In this document: in pieces, positions 23,121 through 31,732 of the stretch | How positions within the stretch are numbered: the first letter of the stretch is position 1 | How the letters are laid out: each line of letters begins with the position of its first letter | DNA from: Lachnospiraceae bacterium | GTDB lineage: Bacteria > Bacillota > Clostridia > Lachnospirales > Lachnospiraceae | Direction of reading: 5' to 3' | Length of the DNA stretch: 32,770 nucleotides | NCBI GenBank assembly: GCA_021205225.1 | Contig: JAJPXX010000029.1 | Location: 1 to 32,770, forward strand | The notes under the pieces: generated by a model | Told to the model about the DNA's origin: nothing | The model's input: only the letters and a program-made list of their open reading frames with translations | The model's database searches: none | Translations under genes and position numbers: made by a program

Positions 23121-25130
23121 ATGTGGAAGTTGCTGAAGTATCTGAAAGAATACCGGAAGGAATCCATCTGCGCGCCTCTGTTCAAGCTGTTGGAGGCGTC
23201 CTTTGAACTGCTGGTTCCGCTGGTGATGGCCAGAATTATTGATGTGGGGATCAAAAATCAGGACACGGCGTACATTCTGCGTATGTGCCTGCTGATGGTG
23301 GCGCTTGGCCTGATTGGGCTGGCCTGTTCGGTTACGGCACAGTATTTTTCCGCGAAGGCAGCAGTCGGATTTTCCGCGAAGCTGCGGGAGGTACTTTTTG
23401 CGCATATCCAGGCGCTCTCGTTTACGGAGATGGACGACATCGGCACATCTACGCTGATCACCAGAATGACGAGCGACATCAATCAGGTGCAGTCTGGCGT
23501 GAATTTGTTCCTGCGCCTGTTTATGCGTTCTCCGTTTATCGTGTTCGGCGCGATGATTATGGCGTTTACGATTGACACAAAGGCGGCGCTGGTGTTTGTG
23601 GTTGTGATTCCGGTGCTCTGCGTGATTGTGTTTGGCATTATGCTGATCAGTATTCCGATGTACCGGCGGGTGCAGGAGCGGCTGGACCGGGTGGTGCGCC
23701 TGACGCGGGAGAATCTGCTCGGCGTGCGTGTGATTCGCGCGTTTTGCCGGGAACCGCAGGAAGTTCAGGATTTTGATGAGAAAAATGAGGCGCTGGTAAA
23801 GGTGCAGCTTTTATCCGGTCGCATTTCCGCGCTGATGAACCCGATGACCTATGTGGTGGTCAATGTCGGGCTGGTTGCGCTGCTCTATGTCGGCGCATCT
23901 CGTGTGGACGCCGGAATCATTACACAGGGAAGTGTAGTCGCGCTTGTCAATTATATGTCGCAGATCCTGGTGGAGCTGGTAAAGCTGGCGAACCTGATCA
24001 TTACTGTGACCAAGGCAATCGCCTGCGGCAACCGGATCCAGACGGTTCTGGAAGTACCGGTGGGGATGGAATCTGGGCTGGCTTCTTCCACATTGAAAGA
24101 ACAGATGGATGAGATTCATGCAGAATCACTTTCAGAAACTGCCGCGGTTTCCTTCGATCATGTTGTATTCCGTTACCGCGGCGCCGGTGCTGATGCGCTG
24201 GACGACCTGACATTTACCGCGAAGCGCGGGGAAACGATCGGCATCATCGGCGGTACCGGTTCTGGAAAAACCTCGCTGGTCAGCCTGATTCCGCGTTTTT
24301 ATGATGTGAGTGCGGGCTGTGTGCGGGTCAATGGACGGGATGTCCGGGAATATTCACCAGACGAACTGCGGCAGAAGGTGGGCATTGTGATGCAAAAGCC
24401 GGTTCTCTTTAAGGGGACGATCCGCAGCAATCTGCTCTGGGGCAATGAAGACGCGACAGATGAAGATTTGATCGAGGCGATCCGGGCGGCGCAGGCGGAG
24501 GATGTGCTGCGCGCGCATGGAAAGGAAGCTGACCGCGCGGACGATGCCGCCGGGGAAAAAGGCGTGTCGAAGAGGGCGGAAGAATTGCTCCGGGAAAGCC
24601 TTGACGCTCCTGTGGAGCAGGAAGGACGCAATTTCTCCGGCGGGCAGAAGCAGCGGCTGACGATTGCCCGCGCACTTGTGCGGCACCCGGAAATCCTGAT
24701 ACTGGACGACAGTGCTTCCGCGCTGGATTTTGCGACAGACGCGCGGCTGCGTGCCGCGATCCGCGACCTGAATCATAAGACATCTGCAAAAAAAGCAGGC
24801 TGTCACAGCCCTCAGACTGCCGGAGAAAAAACTGATACCCCATCTGGCAGCATGACGGTCTTTATTGTATCACAGCGTACCTCTTCCATCGCGCATGCGG
24901 ATAAAATCATCGTGCTGGAGGATGGGCGTGTAGCTGGAATTGGCACACATAAAGAGCTTCTTAAGACCTGTGAGGTATACCGGGAAACACATTATTCCCA
25001 GTTCCCGAAAGCGGGGAACGATACAAAGCGCGAGCCGGAAAAACAGGAAAGAGCTTCTGGGGAGCAGCGCACACCCGGACGGGAGACAAAGCAGAGTGCC
25101 GGAGCCTGTGGGAAGGAGGTGCTCGCATGA
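23121..25130 (+). CDS. Heterodimeric ABC exporter, subunit with degenerate catalytic site
   Basis: A 669-aa fused membrane (TMD) and nucleotide-binding (NBD) subunit. Six membrane helices lie in residues ~15-310. The NBD has Walker A GGTGSGKTS from 377, signature FSGGQ 505-509, and Walker B ILILDD with Asp (D530) in place of the catalytic Glu. The switch position is Gln (Q585 in VSQRTSS) instead of His. These changes mark the non-hydrolytic site of heterodimeric exporters such as TM287/288. Two extra linkers are seen, one just before the signature and one between Walker B and the switch; a charged C-terminal tail of ~40 aa follows. The stop overlaps the next gene by four bases. Likely substrates are drugs or lipids/peptides; not determined. 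ATG 23121 follows AGGGAGAG. Confidence 0.94.
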   Translation: MWKLLKYLKEYRKESICAPLFKLLEASFELLVPLVMARIIDVGIKNQDTAYILRMCLLMVALGLIGLACSVTAQYFSAKAAVGFSAKLREVLFAHIQALSFTEMDDIGTSTLITRMTSDINQVQSGVNLFLRLFMRSPFIVFGAMIMAFTIDTKAALVFVVVIPVLCVIVFGIMLISIPMYRRVQERLDRVVRLTRENLLGVRVIRAFCREPQEVQDFDEKNEALVKVQLLSGRISALMNPMTYVVVNVGLVALLYVGASRVDAGIITQGSVVALVNYMSQILVELVKLANLIITVTKAIACGNRIQTVLEVPVGMESGLASSTLKEQMDEIHAESLSETAAVSFDHVVFRYRGAGADALDDLTFTAKRGETIGIIGGTGSGKTSLVSLIPRFYDVSAGCVRVNGRDVREYSPDELRQKVGIVMQKPVLFKGTIRSNLLWGNEDATDEDLIEAIRAAQAEDVLRAHGKEADRADDAAGEKGVSKRAEELLRESLDAPVEQEGRNFSGGQKQRLTIARALVRHPEILILDDSASALDFATDARLRAAIRDLNHKTSAKKAGCHSPQTAGEKTDTPSGSMTVFIVSQRTSSIAHADKIIVLEDGRVAGIGTHKELLKTCEVYRETHYSQFPKAGNDTKREPEKQERASGEQRTPGRETKQSAGACGKEVLA

Positions 25131-26881
25131 AAAAGAAGAGCGGACAAAAAGAAATCCTGATGCGGGTCCTTACGTGTATCCGGCCGCATGCGGCGCTGGT
25201 AGGGCTGTCTCTTGCCATGGCAGTGCTTTCCGTGGTGCTGACGCTTTATCTGCCGGTACTGACCGGCCAGATTGTCGATTATGTGATTGGTCCGGGAGAA
25301 GTGGATTTTGAGGCAATTTTTGCTATTATGCGCAAGATGGCTGCCGCAATCCTCGTTACGGCGCTTGCCCAGTGGCTGATGAATATTTTTAACAACCGGA
25401 TTGTCTACCGTGTGTCGAGTGAGGTGCGAAAGCAGGCGTTTCGAAAAATTGAGATTCTGCCGCTGCAATATCTGGATACTCATTCATCTGGCGAGACGGT
25501 CAGCCGTGTGATTGCCGATGTGGATCAGTTTTCTGACGGACTTTTGATGGGCTTTACGCAGCTGTTTACCGGTGTGGTGACGATCTTGGGAACGCTGTTT
25601 TTTATGCTTTCCGTAAATATACGGATTACGCTGGTGGTGGTACTGCTGACGCCAGTCTCGCTGCTGGTGGCAAACTTCATTGCGAAGCGGACCTACACGA
25701 TGTTCCGGAAGCAGTCGGAGACGCGCGGGGAGCAGACGGCGCTGATTGACGAGATGATTGGGAATCAGAAGGTCGTGCAGGCCTATGGGCAGGAAGCGCA
25801 TATGCAGGAGCAGTTTAATGAAGTGAATAAGCGGCTGTCTGATTATTCGCTGCGTGCGATTTTCTTTTCCTCTCTGACCAACCCCTGCACCCGCTTTGTG
25901 AACAGCCTCGTGTATACCGGAGTCGGCCTGACGGGCGCGCTTTCGGTTGTGGGAGGCCTTATGACGGTCGGGCAGCTATCGGCTTTCTTATCCTACGCGA
26001 ACCAGTATACCAAGCCGTTTAACGAAATCTCCGGCGTGGTGACGGAACTGCAAAACGCACTGGCCTGCGCGGGACGGATTTTTGAACTGATCGACGCGGA
26101 AGCGGAAATTTCAGATGAGGACGCGCAGGCGGTTCTTCCGCAGGCTCCGGGCGCAGTTACGCTGGAACACGTAAGCTTTTCTTACACGAAAAAAACGCCT
26201 TTGATTGAGGATTTTAACCTTTCTGTCCGGCCGGGGCAGCGCGTTGCGATCGTCGGTCCGACCGGCTGCGGAAAAACGACGATGATCAATCTGCTGATGC
26301 GGTTCTACGATGTGGACGGCGGAAGCATTGCTATTGAAGGGAGAGACATTCGCTGCCTGAAAAGGAAGGATTTGCGCGGAGCGTATGGAATGGTGCTGCA
26401 GGATACCTGGCTGCGCGCCGGGACGATCCGGGACAATATTTCTATGGGGCGTCCGGACGCCACGGAGGAGGAAGTGATTCAGGCTGCGAAGGATTCGCAC
26501 GCGCACAGCTTTATCCGCAGGCTCCCGCAGGGCTACGATACGGTAATCGGTGAAAATGGCGGAAATCTTTCCCAGGGGCAGAAGCAGCTGCTGTGCATTG
26601 CGCGCGTGATGCTCACCCTGCCGCCAATGCTGATTCTGGATGAGGCGACCTCGTCCATTGATACCCGTACGGAGATTCGTATTCAGCAGGCATTCCAGAA
26701 GATGATGCAGGGCCGGACCAGCTTTATCGTAGCGCACCGCCTTTCCACCATACAGAATGCAGATGTGATTCTGGTGATGCGGGACGGGAGCGTAATTGAG
26801 CAGGGAACGCATCAGGAATTGCTGGCAAAAGAAGGCTTTTATGCGGAATTGTATAACAGTCAGTTCGTGATGCCGGAATAA
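25127..26881 (+). CDS. Heterodimeric ABC exporter, subunit with catalytic Glu
   Basis: A 584-aa TMD-NBD partner of the preceding gene, translationally coupled through ATGA. Six membrane helices lie in ~20-310. Walker A GPTGCGKTT starts at 377, the signature is LSQGQ (481-485), Walker B is MLILDEATSSID with E506, and H537 is in VAHRLST. Its signature is altered (second Gly to Gln) while its Walker B and switch are intact, the mirror image of the partner. The composite site using this subunit's Walker B and the partner's FSGGQ should be the hydrolytic one. This reciprocal pattern is strong evidence that the two proteins work as one heterodimer. Confidence 0.95.
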   Translation: MKKKSGQKEILMRVLTCIRPHAALVGLSLAMAVLSVVLTLYLPVLTGQIVDYVIGPGEVDFEAIFAIMRKMAAAILVTALAQWLMNIFNNRIVYRVSSEVRKQAFRKIEILPLQYLDTHSSGETVSRVIADVDQFSDGLLMGFTQLFTGVVTILGTLFFMLSVNIRITLVVVLLTPVSLLVANFIAKRTYTMFRKQSETRGEQTALIDEMIGNQKVVQAYGQEAHMQEQFNEVNKRLSDYSLRAIFFSSLTNPCTRFVNSLVYTGVGLTGALSVVGGLMTVGQLSAFLSYANQYTKPFNEISGVVTELQNALACAGRIFELIDAEAEISDEDAQAVLPQAPGAVTLEHVSFSYTKKTPLIEDFNLSVRPGQRVAIVGPTGCGKTTMINLLMRFYDVDGGSIAIEGRDIRCLKRKDLRGAYGMVLQDTWLRAGTIRDNISMGRPDATEEEVIQAAKDSHAHSFIRRLPQGYDTVIGENGGNLSQGQKQLLCIARVMLTLPPMLILDEATSSIDTRTEIRIQQAFQKMMQGRTSFIVAHRLSTIQNADVILVMRDGSVIEQGTHQELLAKEGFYAELYNSQFVMPE

Positions 26882-26940
26882 AAACAGTAAGGGGAATCTG
26901 GCTGTTCAGATTTTATTAAGCTTTTCAGATGCGATTTTTC

Positions 26941-26969
26941 TTGAAATATCGGGGAAAATCTATTACCAT
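26941..26969 (+). promoter_or_regulatory. Possible promoter of 53-aa gene
   Basis: TTGAAA (26941-26946), a 17-bp spacer and TACCAT (26964-26969). A weak AATCTG/CAGATT hairpin with TTTTATT just upstream (26895-26918) may terminate the exporter operon. Confidence 0.4.
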
Positions 26970-27028
26970 AAGAAGTAACAAAAGAGACCTGACAACCGCG
27001 ATAGCAAAGAAAAGGAGGACATCGAAAT

Positions 27029-27190
27029 ATGAATGAACAGGAAATGAAAAAAATAGCAATTGAGAAATACATTAACATCCAGAGAATTAAGAAGCATGGC
27101 CAGGAAGAAATTGAATATCAGGAAAAAATAGCAAAAGCTGAGCTTCAGATGCTGGGAATCAACACAGAGGATCTTGAAGTGAAGGAATGA
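27029..27190 (+). CDS. Small charged helical protein, 53 aa, function unknown
   Basis: A short protein of mixed charge, MNEQEMKKIAIEKYINIQ at the start and LQMLGINTEDLEVKE at the end. It is predicted largely helical, with a likely coiled-coil centre (KKHGQEEIEYQEKIAKAEL). It has a good AAAGGAGG ribosome-binding site ~10 nt ahead. No signal peptide or membrane segment is present. I recall related peptides in Lachnospiraceae but no named family. It lies 126 nt before nfeD, so it may be a separate unit. A hairpin of GCGGGA/TCCCGC arms (~27210-27240) follows its stop. Confidence 0.7.
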   Translation: MNEQEMKKIAIEKYINIQRIKKHGQEEIEYQEKIAKAELQMLGINTEDLEVKE

Positions 27191-27316
27191 ATTATTCCGC
27201 GAATAAACAGCGGGAGTGGCGTCTGTGTTTATTCCCGCGAAGCAATGAGCCAGGTAGACGCGCTTGCGCGGATATTTGACTGAAAGTGCAAGCAGGTGGA
27301 GGGAGGTTGAGAGATT

Positions 27317-27757
27317 ATGGAAATTGGGATGCAGGCGCTGCTGTGGCTTGTGGCGCTTGTGGTTCTTCTGGGGATTGAGGCCATTACTCTGGGTCTGACG
27401 ACGATCTGGTTTGCTGGAGGCGCGCTGGCGGCGTTTGCACTGGCGATTTTGCAGATGGATCTGGGCGTACAGGTTGCCGCATTCTGCGTGGTATCGGTGC
27501 TGCTGCTGATTTTTACAAGACCCGCAGCGGCCCGCTGGCTGAACCGTGACCGCGTGAAAACGAATGCGCAGAGTCTGGTCGGAGAAATGGCGGTCGTCAC
27601 CGAACGGATCGATAATCTCGCCGGGACCGGACAGGTGCAGGTACATGGACAGTACTGGACGGCGCGATCCGCAGAGCAGTCACTTGTCATTGAAAAAGAG
27701 AAAAATGTGAAAATTGAAGAGATCAGCGGAGTCAAGCTGATCGTAAAGGAGGCGTGA
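27317..27757 (+). CDS. NfeD family membrane protein
   Basis: A 146-aa protein with hydrophobic segments over residues ~5-68 and a C-terminal OB-fold of ~60 residues. The V-G-E-M-A-V-V-T start, the G-Q-V-Q-V-H-G-QYWTARS core and the V-K-I-E-E-I-S-G-V-K-L-I-V end are the NfeDC pattern. NfeD proteins partner with SPFH/stomatin proteins encoded next to them, here three nt downstream, to organise membrane microdomains. It is the short form without the ClpP-like protease domain. Start ATG 27317 follows GGAGGGAGG. Confidence 0.93.
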   Translation: MEIGMQALLWLVALVVLLGIEAITLGLTTIWFAGGALAAFALAILQMDLGVQVAAFCVVSVLLLIFTRPAAARWLNRDRVKTNAQSLVGEMAVVTERIDNLAGTGQVQVHGQYWTARSAEQSLVIEKEKNVKIEEISGVKLIVKEA

Positions 27758-27760
27758 GTT

Positions 27761-28705
27761 ATGAGTATCAACGGCTTGTTCAGCTTTGGAACAATTTTAG
27801 TGATTCTTCTGATTTTAGTAGCGCTTTGGATTCTGGCATCCTGTATCAAGGTTGTTCCCCAGGCGCAGGCCTTTGTCATGGAACGGCTCGGCGGTTATCA
27901 GTCGACCTGGGATGTTGGGCTGCACTTTAAGGTTCCCTTTATTGACCGTGTGGCAAAGCGTGTGAATTTAAAGGAGCAGGTAGTGGATTTTGACCCGCAG
28001 CCGGTGATTACTAAGGATAATGTCACGATGCAGATTGACACGGTGGTTTTTTTCCAGATCACGGATCCGAAGCTTTACACCTATGGCGTGGAGAACCCGA
28101 TCATGGCGATTGAGAATCTGACCGCGACGACCCTGCGGAATATCATTGGTGATATGGAACTGGATCAGACGCTTACCTCGCGTGAGGTGATTAATACCTC
28201 GATGCGTGCGACGCTGGATGTAGCGACCGACCCGTGGGGGATTAAGGTGAATCGTGTCGAGCTGAAAAATATTCTGCCGCCGTCGCAGATCATTGACGCA
28301 ATGGAGAAGCAGATGAAGGCTGAGCGGGAACGCCGTGAAGCGATTCTGAAGGCGGAAGGTGAGAAGAAGTCTTCCATTCTTGTAGCTGAAGGCCATAAGC
28401 AGTCAGCGATTCTGGATGCGGAGGCAGAGAAGCAGGCGGCGATCCTGCACGCGGAAGCACAGAAAGAAAAGATGATCCGCGAGGCAGAGGGTGAGGCAGA
28501 AGCGATCCTGAAGGTCAATCAGGCGAAAGCCGAGGGAATCAGACTGATTCGCGAGGCAGAGGCAGATCAGGCGGTGCTTACGCTAAAGAGCTTTGAAACA
28601 CTGGAAAAAGTGGCGGACGGCCAGTCGACGAAGATTATTATTCCGTCTGAGCTGCAGAATGTCGCAGGGCTGGTGAAAGCCGTCGCAGAAGTAGCGAAGG
28701 ATTGA
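27761..28705 (+). CDS. SPFH/band-7 (stomatin-like) protein
   Basis: A 314-aa membrane-anchored scaffold protein. The N-terminal helix is residues ~9-29. The SPFH domain follows (VVPQAQAFVMERLGGYQSTWDVGLHFKVPFIDRVAKRVNLKEQVVDFDPQPVITKDNV). From residue ~194 there is a run of 11-residue repeats beginning AILKAEGEKKS, SILVAEGHKQS, AILDAEAEKQA, AILHAEAQKEK, which form a right-handed coiled-coil stalk. Such proteins make ring-like oligomers on membranes and recruit partners. The gene is coupled to nfeD. A C-terminal hydrophobic patch (AGLVKAVAEVAK) ends it. Confidence 0.95.
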   Translation: MSINGLFSFGTILVILLILVALWILASCIKVVPQAQAFVMERLGGYQSTWDVGLHFKVPFIDRVAKRVNLKEQVVDFDPQPVITKDNVTMQIDTVVFFQITDPKLYTYGVENPIMAIENLTATTLRNIIGDMELDQTLTSREVINTSMRATLDVATDPWGIKVNRVELKNILPPSQIIDAMEKQMKAERERREAILKAEGEKKSSILVAEGHKQSAILDAEAEKQAAILHAEAQKEKMIREAEGEAEAILKVNQAKAEGIRLIREAEADQAVLTLKSFETLEKVADGQSTKIIIPSELQNVAGLVKAVAEVAKD

Positions 28706-28806
28706 GAGGGGTCTGCAATCATACTTTTATCGCTTGAAACATCCGATTTGATTAGAAAACGCACAGACTGTGCTGAGACTGGAACCAGGAAAAGAGGACG
28801 GATTTT

Positions 28807-29799
28807 ATGGATTTAAAAGGCAGGAGCTTCCTGACATTAAAAGATTTTACTCCGGAGGAGATCACCTATCTGCTTGATCTCGCGGCGGATTTGAAAGCAA
28901 AAAAGAAAGCGGGCATTATGGAGACGCCCCTTGTCGGAAAAAATATTGCTCTGATTTTTGAAAAGACGAGTACGCGCACCCGCTGCTCGTTTGAGGTGGC
29001 TTCCCATGATCTGGGCGCACATGTGACTTATCTTGATCCGAGCGGATCTCAGATTGGAAAGAAGGAAAGCATTCGCGATACGGCCCGTGTGCTTGGCAGA
29101 ATGTACGATGGCATTGAATACCGCGGCTACGGACAGGCGATCGTGGAAGAGCTGGCGAAATACGCCGGGGTTCCAGTCTGGAACGGTTTGACGAATGAGT
29201 ACCATCCGACACAGATGCTGGCGGATCTGCTCACTGTGCGGGAGCATCTCGGCAGCCTGAAAGGGAAAAAGCTTGCCTATTTTGGAGACGCGCGCTACAA
29301 TATGGGGAATTCTCTGATGATTGCCTGTGCAAAGATGGGAATGCATTTTACCGCGTGTACGGCGAAGGCGTATTTTCCAGATAAAAATCTGGTGAAGCTT
29401 TGCCAGAAGTGGGCGGATGAGAGCAGCGGTTCAATTACGCTGACTGATTCAGTGGAAGAGGGAGCAAAGGATGCCGATATCGTTTATACGGATGTGTGGG
29501 TGTCGATGGGCGAGCCGGATGAGGTCTGGGCGGAGCGTATTGATGCGCTTCTGCCATACCAGGTGAACAAAAAGGTGATGTCTCTGGCAAAAGACAGAGC
29601 CATCTTTATGCATTGCCTGCCGGCATTTCATGATCTGGAGACAAAAATCGGCCGCGAGGTTTATGAAAAGTTTGGTCTGAAAGAGATGGAAGTGACCGAC
29701 GAGGTCTTTGAATCTGACAGATCCGTTGTATTTGATGAGGCAGAGAACCGTATGCATACCATCAAGGCCGTGATTGCAGCTACCCTGGGTGGCTGTTGA
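28807..29799 (+). CDS. argF: Ornithine carbamoyltransferase
   Basis: A 330-aa enzyme that makes citrulline and phosphate from ornithine and carbamoyl phosphate (or the reverse in arginine breakdown). Carbamoyl-phosphate site STRTR is at 55-59, and HCLP at 269-272 binds the substrates. [33 protein letters not shown] and VWVSMGE are also diagnostic. The sequence runs close to E. coli ArgF along its length. No other arg or arc gene is beside it, so anabolic (ArgF) and catabolic (ArcB) roles cannot be told apart here. The start is ATG 28807, though the ribosome-binding site (AGAGGA) is modest. Confidence 0.96.
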   Translation: MDLKGRSFLTLKDFTPEEITYLLDLAADLKAKKKAGIMETPLVGKNIALIFEKTSTRTRCSFEVASHDLGAHVTYLDPSGSQIGKKESIRDTARVLGRMYDGIEYRGYGQAIVEELAKYAGVPVWNGLTNEYHPTQMLADLLTVREHLGSLKGKKLAYFGDARYNMGNSLMIACAKMGMHFTACTAKAYFPDKNLVKLCQKWADESSGSITLTDSVEEGAKDADIVYTDVWVSMGEPDEVWAERIDALLPYQVNKKVMSLAKDRAIFMHCLPAFHDLETKIGREVYEKFGLKEMEVTDEVFESDRSVVFDEAENRMHTIKAVIAATLGGC

Positions 29800-29855
29800 A
29801 AAAAAGATGACTGGATCAGAGCGGGATTGCAGCGCGGGAAGTGAACAGGAACGAA

Positions 29856-30140
29856 ATGAAGAAAATAAAAGGCAGTAAGAGAAGAAAACTAAAAGAATCC
29901 GATGCCCGCATTGCTGAATGGCTTTGCAGCTTTATTGCGCTTCTTACAGTGATTCTGTGCATTTTGTTTGTCAGCGGAGTTCTTCGTAATTTCTGGGTGC
30001 TGAATTTTATCCTTATTACAGGCATCCTGATGAATCTGTCGGCTATCCTTGTTTCTGTGGTTCGAAAAAAGGCTCTGGCCGGGAGCGCGGGAATTCTGAT
30101 GCTGCTGGCAGACACGGCGGCACTGGTATATTTCATTTAA
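29856..30140 (+). CDS. Small membrane protein, three helices, function unknown
   Basis: A 94-aa protein with a strongly basic N-terminus (KKIKGSKRRKLKE) and three hydrophobic segments, about residues 23-43, 49-69 and 77-94, the last ending at the C-terminus. ATG 29856 follows AGGAACG; a GTG 15 nt earlier is an alternative giving 99 aa. It lies between the ornithine carbamoyltransferase gene and birA on the same strand. I do not recognise the family; no function is claimed. Confidence 0.65.
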   Translation: MKKIKGSKRRKLKESDARIAEWLCSFIALLTVILCILFVSGVLRNFWVLNFILITGILMNLSAILVSVVRKKALAGSAGILMLLADTAALVYFI

Positions 30141-30166
30141 CAGAACGCATCCTGTGGGAACAGAAA

Positions 30167-31165
30167 ATGAAAACAAAAATATTATCCATGCTGAGTGACA
30201 AGGATGCCTATGTATCCGGACAGGCGCTCTGCGAAAAATTACAGGTGTCCCGTACAGCCATTTGGAAGATTATGAATCAGCTGCGCGGGGACGGGTATGA
30301 GATTGAGTCGGTTCCGAGCAAAGGCTATCGAATCACAAAACGTCCCGACCGAATCACCTCAGAAGAGATTATCAGCCGTCTGCATTCATGCTGGGCGGCA
30401 CAGCAGGTGTATTATTATGAGGCGATTGATTCGACCAATAATGAGGCGAAGCGCCTGGCGGAGAAAGGAGCCGTCTCCGGTACTCTTGTGGTAGCGGAAG
30501 AGCAGCTGCAGGGGAAGGGACGCCGCGGCAGAAGCTGGGTGACGCCTGCCCGGACGGCGATTGCAATGAGCCTGATTCTTCGTCCGGGGCTGTTTGAAAA
30601 TGTGCGGCTGCAGCCGGAACATGCCCCGATGCTGACGCTGGTTATGGGGATGGCTGTCGCGGCCGCGTGCCGGGATGTATGCGGTGTAGAGGTCGGTATT
30701 AAATGGCCGAATGATGTAGTCGCGGGCGGGAAAAAAATCTGTGGTATTCTGACCGAGATGAGCTGTGAGATGGATTATATTAATTATGTCGTCATAGGCA
30801 TCGGTATCAATACAGGAGTGGAACAGTTTCCGCCAGAGCTTTCGCAGACGGCCGTTTCTCTGCATACCTTGATGGGATGCAGGCCGGATCGGGCAAAACT
30901 GATTGATGTCTGTATGGAGAAATTTGAACAGTATTACGACCGATTTATGGAAACGCAGGATTTTACCCATTTGCTGGAGGAATACAACGCTCTCCTGCTT
31001 GGGAAAGGAGACCGTGTGCGTGTGCTGTCACCAGGATGGGAGTTTGAGGGGATTTCCTGTGGAATCAATACCCGCGGCGAGCTGATGGTGCGCCGCAGGG
31101 ATGGTACAGTGGAATCGGTTTTTGCGGGCGAAGTATCTGTCAGAGGAATTTACGGATATGTGTAA
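30167..31165 (+). CDS. birA: Bifunctional biotin-[acetyl-CoA-carboxylase] ligase / repressor BirA
   Basis: A 332-aa protein. The N-terminal helix-turn-helix (residues ~5-58, SGQALCEKLQVSRTAIWKIMNQLRGDGYEI) should bind a biotin operator. The central ligase domain has the biotinyl-AMP loop GKGRRGRSW at 116-124 and KWPND at 179-183. An SH3-like C-terminal domain follows (GDRVRVLSPGWEFEGISCGINTRGELMVRR). It attaches biotin to carboxylases and may repress biotin genes; none of these are in the window. The ribosome-binding site is weak (GTGGGAACAG). It begins a row of housekeeping genes continuing with DUF6145 and dusB. Confidence 0.96.
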   Translation: MKTKILSMLSDKDAYVSGQALCEKLQVSRTAIWKIMNQLRGDGYEIESVPSKGYRITKRPDRITSEEIISRLHSCWAAQQVYYYEAIDSTNNEAKRLAEKGAVSGTLVVAEEQLQGKGRRGRSWVTPARTAIAMSLILRPGLFENVRLQPEHAPMLTLVMGMAVAAACRDVCGVEVGIKWPNDVVAGGKKICGILTEMSCEMDYINYVVIGIGINTGVEQFPPELSQTAVSLHTLMGCRPDRAKLIDVCMEKFEQYYDRFMETQDFTHLLEEYNALLLGKGDRVRVLSPGWEFEGISCGINTRGELMVRRRDGTVESVFAGEVSVRGIYGYV

Positions 31166-31243
31166 AACAGGCAGGAGAATGCAGACCATGTATGCGGTCA
31201 GGGCGAGGTCTGTATCACGGCAGTCATGGGAGGCGGATAAGAC

Positions 31244-31621
31244 GTGAAAGAAAAGGAAGCGAAAGCAGATGGCTCATCAGCTCCGGTGGTTCTCTGCGGG
31301 GCAAGCGCGTATGAACAGAAATACTACCTGAATGAGAGTTTTCAGAATCTTCCTGAGCAGATAAAAGAAGAGCTTCAGGTTATGTGTGTCCTCTATACAG
31401 AGGACGTTGGAGGCGTTTTTCTGCTGGAATTTGATGAAGAGGGCACCCTGCAGTTTTGTACTGAGGCAAAAGAAAATGATTATTCCTATGATGAGATTGG
31501 AAGTGTCCTTAAAATTAAGGAGCTGCGTCGCACGAAAGAGGAGCTGCTGCGCTCCCTTGAGTTGTATTACAGGGTTTTAACCGGAAAAATCAGGGTGGAG
31601 GATATTTCAAAACATTCGTGA
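31244..31621 (+). CDS. DUF6145 family protein
   Basis: A 125-aa soluble protein I recognise as DUF6145, often found between birA and dusB in Lachnospiraceae. The motif VVLCGASAYEQKYYLNESF, then KEELQVMCVLYTEDVGGVFLLEFDEEGTL and YDEIGSVLKIKELRRTKEELLRSLELYY, matches that family. Function is unknown. It starts with GTG at 31244, ~10 nt after GGGAGGCGG. No membrane or signal sequence. Its conserved position suggests a housekeeping role, but nothing in the sequence names one. Confidence 0.82.
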   Translation: MKEKEAKADGSSAPVVLCGASAYEQKYYLNESFQNLPEQIKEELQVMCVLYTEDVGGVFLLEFDEEGTLQFCTEAKENDYSYDEIGSVLKIKELRRTKEELLRSLELYYRVLTGKIRVEDISKHS

Positions 31622-31623
31622 AT

Positions 31624-31655
31624 CGGGCAGGAGACGGCGAGCCGGATCCTGCCCG
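31624..31655 (+). other. Stable intercistronic hairpin between DUF6145 and dusB genes
   Basis: CGGGCAGGA (31624-31632) and TCCTGCCCG (31647-31655) form a perfect 9-bp stem, and the loop contains a CGGC/GCCG inner stem. No T tract follows, so it is more likely an RNA stability or partial-attenuation element than a terminator. Confidence 0.5.
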
Positions 31656-31732
31656 TCTGTGCCGGCCGCGTCTGGCGTTAGCCGGGAATATTTTCTGCGC
31701 GACCGTGTGTATCAGGCAAAAGGAGGGCTGCC

